This document shows positions 33,798 to 40,659 of a stretch of DNA of 40,659 bases, piece by piece. Under the pieces are notes generated by a model. The model saw only the letters and a list, made by a program, of their open reading frames with translations, was not told the origin of the DNA and did not search any database. Source of the stretch: Collinsella sp. (GTDB taxonomy: Bacteria > Actinomycetota > Coriobacteriia > Coriobacteriales > Coriobacteriaceae); the NCBI GenBank assembly GCA_019414345.1, contig DXMF01000048.1, positions 1 to 40,659 of the forward strand, written 5' to 3'. The translations under genes were made by a program, and so were the position numbers. Within the stretch, counting starts at the first letter, position 1; each line of letters begins with the position of its first letter.

Positions 33798-34904
33798 ATG
33801 ACCATGTTCGCCCGCGATCTTTCCGTCGCGCACTACCGCAGTTTCGAGAGCTATCGTCTTGCCCTGGACGAGGGCGTGACGATACTTGCGGGACCCAACG
33901 CGGCGGGAAAGACCAATCTCATAGAGGCACTGCAGCTGCTGACGAGCGGCGCCTCGTTTAGGCATCCGACCGCAGCCGAGCTCGTCCATGATGGCGCGGG
34001 CTCGTGCAAGGTTGAGCTGAGGCTCGAGGGCGACGGCCGCGTGCTTGATATGGGATTGAGCGCGGAGGACGGTAAGCGCTCGTTTAGCCGCAACGGCAAG
34101 AGATGCTCTGCCGCCGGTGTGCGCGGGGTCCTGCCGAGCGTGCTGTTTTGCCCCGACCATCTGGACATGGTTAAGCGAGGCGCCAGTGTGCGCCGTGCCG
34201 CCCTCGATGACTTTGGCATGCAGCTGAGCGCACGCTATGCCGATCTTGCGAGCACCTATGGGCGCTGCGTGACCCAGCGTAACGCCTTGCTCAAGGAGGC
34301 CTGGTGCTGCCGCGAGATGCTCGGCGCGTGGAACGATTCGATTGCCCGCGCGGGCTCGGCCCTGCTCGTGCACCGGTTGGCCCTGCTCGACCGGCTGGCG
34401 GGCCATGTGCACACTGCCTACGGGCAAGTGGCGTCCGGCGAGGCCGCCAACGTGACCTATACGTCCACGCTGGGGGATTTGCCCCAGGTCGAGGATCGCG
34501 AAGAGCTGAAGGGCTGGGCGTACGAGCGCATGCTGGCTGCCCTTGATGAGCACGCCGACGAGGAAATTCGCCGCGGCGTGACGTTGGTGGGACCGCATCG
34601 CGATGAGATTGAGTTTGCCGTGGCGGGTCGATCCGCCCGTTCATTTGCCAGCCAAGGTCAGCAGCGGACGTTGGTTTTGGCCTGGAAGGTGGCGGAGGTG
34701 GCCGTGGCTCGCGATGTCCTGGGCACCGCCCCACTGCTGCTTTTGGACGACGTGATGAGCGAGCTCGACGGCGGGCGTCGCGGCGCTTTTCTGCGGCTGA
34801 TCGGCGATGATATCCAGACGGTCATAACCACGACCAACCTGGGGTATTTTACCGATGACCTGCTTGATCGAGCCAAGGTGGTGAGCATGGGTGAGACGTG
34901 CTAA
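33798..34904 (+). CDS. recF: DNA replication and repair protein RecF
   Basis: RecF is an SMC-like ATPase that helps load RecA at gaps. The 368-aa protein has Walker A AGPNAAGKTNLIEAL (about 32-46), the ABC-like signature FASQGQQRTLVLAWKVAE and Walker B LLLLDDVMSELD. The start may be ATG 33798 or the ATG two codons later; neither has a strong ribosome site, so coupling to dnaN is likely. Its end overlaps the next gene by 14 bases. Confidence 0.95.
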   Translation: MTMFARDLSVAHYRSFESYRLALDEGVTILAGPNAAGKTNLIEALQLLTSGASFRHPTAAELVHDGAGSCKVELRLEGDGRVLDMGLSAEDGKRSFSRNGKRCSAAGVRGVLPSVLFCPDHLDMVKRGASVRRAALDDFGMQLSARYADLASTYGRCVTQRNALLKEAWCCREMLGAWNDSIARAGSALLVHRLALLDRLAGHVHTAYGQVASGEAANVTYTSTLGDLPQVEDREELKGWAYERMLAALDEHADEEIRRGVTLVGPHRDEIEFAVAGRSARSFASQGQQRTLVLAWKVAEVAVARDVLGTAPLLLLDDVMSELDGGRRGAFLRLIGDDIQTVITTTNLGYFTDDLLDRAKVVSMGETC

Positions 34905-35454
34905 TTACGAGCGCGAGAGCGAAACGGTCGCCTTCAGTGGATTTTTAAACGCAGAGCGCCAGCGCATCCTGGCGGCTGCAACACCTGAGCGCCATGCGCA
35001 GATGGAGGCTGCCGAGGAGTCGCGCGCGGTCTATCGCGCGTGGAACGCGGTGTGCTCGGGCACGCGCGAGGGGCGGCATGTGACGGGCCTGCGCTACCTG
35101 CCCGAGTCCAATGAGCTGCTGGTATATCTCGACTCGCCCTCGTGGACGCAGGAAATGACGCTGTTGCGCGAGATCATCCGCGCGCGCATGGAGCGCGCCG
35201 GTGCGCATGTGGATGGCCTGGTGTTCAAAACCACCGCGCCCGGTCACACGCCGCCCGCCGCCAAGCAGCGCCTGCGCCCGGCGACGACCGAGCGCCCGCC
35301 GGCCCCGCACGCCGACCTAAGTGAGGCCGAGCGCACCGAGATTGAGCGCCAAGTGGCGCCCATCGAAGACCAAAAACTGCGCGAGGCCCTCGAGAATGCC
35401 ATGAGAGCCAGTGCCGAGTGGGCCAAGGGCGTGCAAAGCAAAAAAGAGCCTTAA
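34891..35454 (+). CDS. DUF721/DciA-like protein
   Basis: This 187-aa protein has a DUF721 core at about 45-115 (YRAWNAVCSG, GLRYLPESNELLVYLDSPSWTQEMTLLREIIRARM) followed by a Pro/Glu-rich tail with a predicted helix. DUF721 proteins are often found between recF and gyrB in actinobacteria, and the DciA branch loads the replicative helicase in many bacteria. The GTG start at 34891 overlaps recF, which implies coupling. It is the last gene before a terminator. Confidence 0.85.
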   Translation: MRRANYERESETVAFSGFLNAERQRILAAATPERHAQMEAAEESRAVYRAWNAVCSGTREGRHVTGLRYLPESNELLVYLDSPSWTQEMTLLREIIRARMERAGAHVDGLVFKTTAPGHTPPAAKQRLRPATTERPPAPHADLSEAERTEIERQVAPIEDQKLREALENAMRASAEWAKGVQSKKEP

Positions 35455-35480
35455 ATCGCATCTGGTGGCCTTGTAGAGCC

Positions 35481-35510
35481 AAATACCCTCGTTCCCGAGG
35501 GTATTTTTTT
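35481..35510 (+). terminator. Terminator after the dnaA-DUF721 unit
   Basis: A perfect 11-bp stem AAATACCCTCG/CGAGGGTATTT with a 4-base loop is followed by a run of T's. It separates the dnaA unit from gyrB-gyrA. Confidence 0.88.
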
Positions 35511-35559
35511 ACGATAAACTAGTAAGGCTGTACACATTTTCTTGACTGAAGGAGGACGT

Positions 35560-37590
35560 GTGGCAAACGAAAACGATTACGATGGCGGCGAGATTAAGAT
35601 TCTCGAAGGTCTCGAGGCCGTTCGTAAGCGCCCGGGCATGTATATCGGCTCGACGAGCGCCAGCGGTCTGCATCACCTGGTGTGGGAGATCGTTGACAAC
35701 TCCGTCGACGAGGCCATGGCCGGTTTCTGCACCGAGATCCAGGTGACGGTCCACGCCGACAACTCCATCACGGTCGTCGACAACGGGCGCGGCATCCCCG
35801 TCGACGAGCACCCTGTTAAAAAGATCCCGACGCTCGAGGTCGTCATGACGATCTTGCACGCCGGCGGTAAGTTCGATAACTCGGCCTATAAGGTCTCGGG
35901 CGGCCTGCACGGCGTTGGCATCTCCGTCGTCAACGCACTGTCCAAGCGCGTGGTCGTTCAGGTTCGTCGCGACGGCAACACCTACGAGATGGAGTTCTCG
36001 CGCGGCAAGACCGTCAAGAAGATGGAGGTCGTGGGCACCTCGGATTCGACGGGCACCACCGTCACCTTCTGGCCCGACGACGAGATCTTCGAGACCTGCA
36101 TCTACGATTTCGATACGCTGCACAACCGTCTGCAGGAGACAGCGTTCCTCAATAAGAACCTCAAAATCGTGCTGACCGACGAGCGCGAGGCGACTCCCCA
36201 CGTGGAGGAGTTTTGCTACGAGGGCGGCATCATCGACTTCGTCAAGTTCCTCAACGAGGGCAAGGACGTCCCCGAGGCCTTTAAGGAGCCTATCTACATC
36301 GAGGGCAAATCGGATCCGGACGCACCTGTGGCCAAGATGGGCGAGGTCGAGGTTTCCCTGCAGTGGAATAGCGGCTACGGCGAGAACGTCATGTCGTTTG
36401 CCAACGACATCTACACCCCCGAGGGCGGCATGCACCTTGAGGGCTTCCGCACCGCGCTCACCCGCGTGATCAACGACTACGCGCGCAAACAGAACCTGCT
36501 CAAGGAAAAAGACGCCAACCTGACCGGCGACGATGTACGCGAGGGCCTTTCGGCCGTTATCTCGGTCAAGCTGCCAGACCCGCAGTTTGAGGGCCAGACC
36601 AAGGCCAAACTCGGAAGCTCCTATATGCGCGCGCTCACGCTCAAGATCGTGACCGACGGCCTCGCCGATTACTTGGAGGAGCACCCTAAGCCCGCTCGCG
36701 AGATCGTCAAGAAGGCGCAGCAGGCCTGCAAGGCGCGCAATGCCGCCCGCAAGGCGCGCGAGGCGACCCGCCGCAAGAGCCTGCTCGAGACGGCGTCCCT
36801 GCCCGGTAAGCTCGCCGACTGCTCGGTGCGCGATGCCGAGCTGACCGAGCTCTTCATCGTAGAGGGCGACTCGGCAGGCGGTTCGGCCAAGGACGGCCGT
36901 CGCCGAGACATCCAGGCGATTCTGCCCCTGCGCGGCAAGATTTTGAACGTCGAACGCGTTGGTGACCATCGCGCGTTCTCGAGTGACACCATCCAGTCGC
37001 TGATTACCGCGATCGGTTGCGGCGTCACGACGAGTGCCGGCGACGGCGGCGATTTCGATATCACCAAGGCGCGCTACCACAAGATCATCATCATGACCGA
37101 TGCAGACGTCGACGGCGCGCATATCCGCATCCTGCTGCTGACGTTCTTCTACAAGTACATGCGTCCGCTGATCGATGCCGGCTACGTCTATGTTGCCTGC
37201 CCGCCCATCTTTGGCATTAAGGTGCGCAACAAGATCCACTACGTGTATCCCAACGGCCGCCAGCCCGAAGACGAGATCCTGCGCGACACCATCCAGAGCC
37301 TGGGCCTGAACCCCGACGATAACGACGAGGACGGCAAGGCCAAGGACGGCAAGATCACCAAAAAGCGCAAGGGCTATACCGTCCAGCGCTACAAGGGCCT
37401 GGGCGAGATGGACCCCAAGCAGCTTGCCTCGACGACGATGGACCCCAAGACCCGCATCCTGCAGCGCGTGTCGATCGAGGACGCCGTGGTGGCAGACCGC
37501 GCCGTGCGCGAGCTGATGGGTTCCGAGGTCGGCTATCGCCGCGAGTACATTGAAAAACATGCGCATGACGCGCGTTTCCTTGACGCTTAA
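35560..37590 (+). CDS. gyrB: DNA gyrase subunit B
   Basis: GyrB is the ATPase subunit of gyrase, which introduces negative supercoils ahead of forks. The 676-aa protein has the GHKL ATPase motifs EIVDNSVDEAMAG, VDNGRGIPVD and GGLHGVGISVVNALS, then the Toprim motifs VEGDSAGGSAKDGRRRD and MTDADVDGAHIRILLL, and the C-terminal YKGLGEMDP. The GTG start at 35560 has AAGGAGG four bases upstream; the longer frame from TTG 35542 overlaps this site. It is followed by gyrA after 11 bases. Confidence 0.97.
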   Translation: MANENDYDGGEIKILEGLEAVRKRPGMYIGSTSASGLHHLVWEIVDNSVDEAMAGFCTEIQVTVHADNSITVVDNGRGIPVDEHPVKKIPTLEVVMTILHAGGKFDNSAYKVSGGLHGVGISVVNALSKRVVVQVRRDGNTYEMEFSRGKTVKKMEVVGTSDSTGTTVTFWPDDEIFETCIYDFDTLHNRLQETAFLNKNLKIVLTDEREATPHVEEFCYEGGIIDFVKFLNEGKDVPEAFKEPIYIEGKSDPDAPVAKMGEVEVSLQWNSGYGENVMSFANDIYTPEGGMHLEGFRTALTRVINDYARKQNLLKEKDANLTGDDVREGLSAVISVKLPDPQFEGQTKAKLGSSYMRALTLKIVTDGLADYLEEHPKPAREIVKKAQQACKARNAARKAREATRRKSLLETASLPGKLADCSVRDAELTELFIVEGDSAGGSAKDGRRRDIQAILPLRGKILNVERVGDHRAFSSDTIQSLITAIGCGVTTSAGDGGDFDITKARYHKIIIMTDADVDGAHIRILLLTFFYKYMRPLIDAGYVYVACPPIFGIKVRNKIHYVYPNGRQPEDEILRDTIQSLGLNPDDNDEDGKAKDGKITKKRKGYTVQRYKGLGEMDPKQLASTTMDPKTRILQRVSIEDAVVADRAVRELMGSEVGYRREYIEKHAHDARFLDA

Positions 37591-37601
37591 GAGGAGGTAA
37601 C

Positions 37602-40340
37602 GTGGCAGACGATATCAACAATAACGAGGGTATGGACGAGGCCGGCGATGCCGGTATGCCCGATGATCTGAAGCGCCTGCTTGCCCGTGCTGAGCAGGGC
37701 GAGGACGGCGATCCGGACGCCTATAACCCCGATGCCGATGATGATGAGGAAGAAGACGACGCCGAGCTCGAGGAGAGCTTTGGCGAAGTCGATCGCGGCG
37801 CCTCGGCCGGCGAGGATATCAATGGCGGCCAGCTCCAGATTTCGGAGTTTGGCCGCGAGATGAAGCAGTCGTTCATCGAGTATTCGATGTCGGTTATCAC
37901 GGCACGTGCCCTGCCGGACGTGCGCGATGGCTTAAAGCCGGTGCACCGCCGCATTCTGTACGCGATGAACGAGAGCGGCATCTACCCCAACCGCCCGCAC
38001 AAGAAGTCAGCTTGGACGGTCGGCGAAGTTATCGGTAAGTACCACCCGCACGGTGACTTTGCGGTCTACGAGGCCATGGTCCGCCTGGCACAGTGGTTCT
38101 CCATGCGCACGCCGCTCATCGACGGTCACGGCAACTTCGGTAACATCGACGGCGACGGCGCGGCAGCCATGCGTTACACCGAGAGCCGCCTGGCAAAGCC
38201 CGCCATGGAACTGCTGCGTGACTTGCAGAAGGATACCGTCGACTGGCAGCCCAACTACGACGAATCGCTCGCCGAGCCCGTGGCGCTGCCTGCGCGCTTC
38301 CCCAACCTGCTGGTCAACGGCAGCCAGGGCATCGCCGTCGGCATGGCCACCAACATCGCTCCGCATAACCTCACCGAGGCGATCGAGGCCACCTGCTACC
38401 TGATCGACAACCCCGACGCCACCGTCGACGAGCTCATGCAGATCATGCCCGGTCCGGACTTCCCCACCGGCGCCATCATCATGGGCAGCGCCGGCATTAA
38501 GCAGAGCTACGAGACCGGCCGCGGCTCCATTACCGTGCGCGCCAAGGCACATGTGGAGTCCACCAAGACCGGCCGCAGCCGCCTGGTCTTTACCGAGATT
38601 CCCTACATGGTCAACAAGGGCACGCTGCAGGAGAAGATCGCCCAGCTCGTCAACGATAAGCGCATCGAGGGCATCTCGGATATGCGCGATGAGTCCAACC
38701 AGAAGGGCATCCGTCTGGTCATCGAGCTCAAGAAGGGCGTCATTCCGCAGGTCGTGCTCAACAACCTGTATAAGTACACCTCGCTGCAGACGACCTTCGG
38801 CGCCAACAACCTGGCGCTCGTCAACGGCGTTCCCAAATGCCTGAGCCTGCGCGAGATGCTGCAGCACTACATTGACCACCAGGTCGACGTCGTTACCCGC
38901 CGCACCCGCTTCGACCTTAAGAAGGCCCAGGCGCGTGCCCATATCCTCGAGGGCTACCTGATGGCCCTTGACCATATCGACGAGGTCATTAGCATCATCC
39001 GCTCCTCGCAGACCGACTCCGAGGCCAGCAGCCGCCTGATCGAGCGCTTTGGCTTTACGCCCGAGCAGACCACGGCCATCCTCGAAATGAAGCTGCGCCG
39101 CCTGACCGGCCTGGAGCGCGACAAGATCCAAGAAGAGTTGGACGGCCTGCGCCGCGCCATCGCCTACTACGAGGACCTGCTGGCGCATGAGGAGAAGATC
39201 CTGGGCGTCATCAAGGAAGAGATGCGCGAGATCTCCAAGAAGTTTGGCGACAAGCGCCGCACCGAGATCAGCCAGGTTGAGAAGGACCTGGATGTCGAGG
39301 ACCTCATCGCCGACGAGGATATGGTCGTGACCATCACCCACACCGGCTACGTTAAGCGTATCCCGGTGGCCGCCTACCGTGCCCAAAAGCGCGGTGGCAA
39401 GGGCGTGTCGGGCGTCAACCTCAAAGAGGACGACGTTATCGACGAGATGTTTATCGCATCCACGCACGAGTACGTGCTGTTCTTCTCGAGCAAGGGCAAG
39501 GTCTATCGCCTGAAGGTGCACGAGCTGCCGGTGGGTACGCGCCAGGCGCGCGGTACCGCGATCGTCAACCTGCTGCCCTTCGAGGAGGGCGAGAAGATCG
39601 CGAGCGTCATCAGCTGCCGCGAGTTCCCAGCCGACGAGTACCTGATGTTTGCCACCAAGAGCGGCATGGTCAAGAAGACCGTGATGAGCGCATATGACCG
39701 CAGCCGTCGCGACGGCCTGATCGCTATCAACCTGCGTGACGACGACGCGCTGCTGAACGTGCGCCGCGTGCGCGAGGGCGACAAGATTATCCTGGCCACC
39801 ACCGCGGGCAAGGCGATCATGTTCTCCGAGGAGCAGGTGCGCGCCACCGGCCGCGATACCAGCGGCGTTCGCGGTATTGGTATGAAGGACGGCGTGAGCG
39901 TTCTGGGCATGGAAGTCACTAACGGCAACGGCGATCTGTTCGTCATCACCGAGCGCGGCTACGGCAAGCGCACGCCGGTCGCGGACTACCCGGAGCAGAA
40001 TCGCGGCGGCCAGGGCGTCTACACCATCCAAATGACCGAGCGTAAGGGTAACCTTGCGGCCATGAAGACGGTGGGCCCACAGCACGAGCTGTTCATCGTG
40101 ACGGAGGGCGCGACGGTCATTCGCGTCAAGACCGACGAGATCAGCCAGACCGGCCGCGCCACCCAGGGCGTCAAGATGATGACCGTCGACGACAGCGACC
40201 GCATCTGCGCCGTAGCCCGCATGACGGCCGCCAAAGAGAAGCCCGAGGGCGAAGCCACAGAAAACGTCTCTGCTTCCGAAGAAACCCCTGTCGATCTAGG
40301 CGACGGCAACGACATGCCAGAAGATCTCCTAGACGAGTAA
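37602..40340 (+). CDS. gyrA: DNA gyrase subunit A
   Basis: GyrA cuts and rejoins DNA. The 912-aa protein has an acidic N-terminal extension of about 70 residues (1-83) absent from E. coli GyrA, then the winged-helix breakage domain with catalytic Tyr192 in AAAMRYTESR, and the C-terminal beta-pinwheel including QKRGGKGVSG, the GyrA-box type motif. In the quinolone-resistance region the sequence reads HPHGDFAVYEAMVRLAQ, so the residue equal to E. coli Ser83 is Phe153 and that equal to Asp87 is Glu157. The C-terminal tail is acidic. The GTG start has GAGGAGG upstream. It is co-transcribed with gyrB and ends at a strong terminator. Confidence 0.97.
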   Translation: MADDINNNEGMDEAGDAGMPDDLKRLLARAEQGEDGDPDAYNPDADDDEEEDDAELEESFGEVDRGASAGEDINGGQLQISEFGREMKQSFIEYSMSVITARALPDVRDGLKPVHRRILYAMNESGIYPNRPHKKSAWTVGEVIGKYHPHGDFAVYEAMVRLAQWFSMRTPLIDGHGNFGNIDGDGAAAMRYTESRLAKPAMELLRDLQKDTVDWQPNYDESLAEPVALPARFPNLLVNGSQGIAVGMATNIAPHNLTEAIEATCYLIDNPDATVDELMQIMPGPDFPTGAIIMGSAGIKQSYETGRGSITVRAKAHVESTKTGRSRLVFTEIPYMVNKGTLQEKIAQLVNDKRIEGISDMRDESNQKGIRLVIELKKGVIPQVVLNNLYKYTSLQTTFGANNLALVNGVPKCLSLREMLQHYIDHQVDVVTRRTRFDLKKAQARAHILEGYLMALDHIDEVISIIRSSQTDSEASSRLIERFGFTPEQTTAILEMKLRRLTGLERDKIQEELDGLRRAIAYYEDLLAHEEKILGVIKEEMREISKKFGDKRRTEISQVEKDLDVEDLIADEDMVVTITHTGYVKRIPVAAYRAQKRGGKGVSGVNLKEDDVIDEMFIASTHEYVLFFSSKGKVYRLKVHELPVGTRQARGTAIVNLLPFEEGEKIASVISCREFPADEYLMFATKSGMVKKTVMSAYDRSRRDGLIAINLRDDDALLNVRRVREGDKIILATTAGKAIMFSEEQVRATGRDTSGVRGIGMKDGVSVLGMEVTNGNGDLFVITERGYGKRTPVADYPEQNRGGQGVYTIQMTERKGNLAAMKTVGPQHELFIVTEGATVIRVKTDEISQTGRATQGVKMMTVDDSDRICAVARMTAAKEKPEGEATENVSASEETPVDLGDGNDMPEDLLDE

Positions 40341-40380
40341 GAGGCCCTAGCTGGTAGAAAATATCAGACACCATATATCG

Positions 40381-40413
40381 GCGGTCGGCGCACTGCGCGC
40401 CGACCGCTTTTTT
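40381..40413 (+). terminator. Terminator of gyrB-gyrA
   Basis: A perfect 11-bp stem GCGGTCGGCGC/GCGCCGACCGC with a 5-base loop is followed by six T's, about 40 bases after the gyrA stop. Confidence 0.9.
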
Positions 40414-40590
40414 GAAAACCTTGGGACCCCATGGTCGCTGGGCTGGCGAGATGGTTTTGGTTTGTCGCGAGTTCCGCACGCAAAGAAGGCCACTTAATGT
40501 GGCCTTCGTCTTGCGCAGGACTGTCCGAGCAGCAAACCAAAACCATCTCGCCAGCCCAGCGACCACCCCTCCCAAAGATTTTCAAAAAAG
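40407..40590. repeat. 184-bp foldback (inverted-repeat) element
   Basis: A 33-bp perfect inverted repeat (40432-40464/40533-40565) is enclosed by a further 12-bp perfect pair (40407-40418/40579-40590) with mismatches between. At the centre is a 9-bp hairpin GAAGGCCAC/GTGGCCTTC. The whole can fold into one long stem. No transposase is present and short open frames on both strands mirror each other because of the symmetry. It may be a MITE-like relic or a structured RNA. Confidence 0.75.
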
Positions 40591-40593
40591 TTG

Positions 40594-40623
40594 TTGACGC
40601 GCGCGTAACGACTCGTCTAATAT
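40594..40623 (+). promoter_or_regulatory. Promoter of the tRNA at the right edge
   Basis: TTGACG (40594-40599) and TAATAT (40618-40623) are 18 bases apart, with the tRNA 5' end 14 bases beyond. Strong -35 and good -10 elements fit a stable-RNA promoter. Confidence 0.7.
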
Positions 40624-40637
40624 ATCCCTTGCGCGAT

Positions 40638-40659
40638 GGACCTGTAGCTCAGTTGGTTA
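40638..40659 (+). tRNA. tRNA, 5' part only, probably tRNA-Ile
   Basis: The window ends 22 bases into a tRNA gene: GGACCTGTAGCTCAGTTGG contains the acceptor strand and the D-arm word TAGCTCAGTTGG. The anticodon is outside the window. A tRNA-Ile is common just after gyrA in actinobacteria, hence the guess. Confidence 0.6.

Noticed and set aside
32430..34598. A 722-codon open frame antisense to dnaN and recF
   Set aside because: It spans two certain genes and the intergenic gap, and is a compositional shadow.
35509..37566. A 685-codon open frame antisense to gyrB
   Set aside because: gyrB is certain; long antisense frames are expected in GC-rich genes.
38007..40085. A 692-codon open frame antisense to gyrA
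   Set aside because: gyrA is certain and the antisense frame has no known domain or ribosome site.
40364..40597. Open frames on both strands in the foldback element that look alike
   Set aside because: The similarity is forced by the inverted repeat; there is no ribosome site or known domain.

Overview
The window is a GC-rich chromosomal segment that carries the replication origin region of a Gram-positive, actinobacterial-type bacterium. The gene order rpmH-rnpA-yidD-yidC-jag-rsmG-parA-parB on one side and dnaA-dnaN-recF-DUF721-gyrB-gyrA on the other is the classic bacterial origin layout. The DUF721 gene between recF and gyrB, the paired PafB/PafC-like WYL regulators, and an LPxTG surface adhesin with CnaB repeats and a thioester domain fit Actinomycetota. 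My best guess is a gut Coriobacteriia member close to Collinsella; this rests on family knowledge and overall feel, not on a search.

Layout. 1-9.5 kb: a tRNA-Lys and a tRNA-Gly gene, each followed by odd duplicated tRNA-tail/hairpin modules, enclose a minus-strand block of housekeeping genes: M29 aminopeptidase, a small membrane protein, purC, a histidine kinase/response regulator pair, a Tat lipoprotein with a TSCPD protein, and purB. 9.8-16.7 kb: an 1143-aa sortase-anchored thioester adhesin, convergent with a small membrane protein and a 1048-aa membrane protein in which an M28-peptidase-like domain is split by a long acidic insertion. 16.9-23.8 kb: two WYL regulators, convergent with a DinG-type exonuclease-helicase and ddl, then divergent rlmN. 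24-29 kb: the leftward origin arm, with parB/parA, three perfect parS sites, rsmG, jag, yidC, yidD, rnpA and rpmH. 29-40.3 kb: the rightward origin arm, starting with an unfamiliar gene (GHKL ATPase fold, Q/P/Y-rich linker, winged helix) placed directly in front of dnaA, then dnaN, recF, DUF721, gyrB and gyrA. 40.4-40.66 kb: a 184-bp foldback element, a promoter and the start of a tRNA, probably tRNA-Ile.

How the parts work together. The strand switch at 29.0-29.4 kb marks the divergence of the two arms. DnaA, its box clusters on both sides of dnaA, the ParABS system, the sliding clamp, RecF, the DUF721 protein and gyrase form the initiation and segregation core. The rpmH-to-yidC genes serve ribosome, RNase P and membrane insertion functions. 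The most promising undescribed item is the ATPase/winged-helix gene co-oriented with dnaA and 15 bases upstream of it. Other items worth attention are a non-canonical DnaA box sequence paired with a substitution in the DnaA DNA-reading motif, the tRNA-tail hairpin elements, the foldback element and the degenerate M28-like protein.
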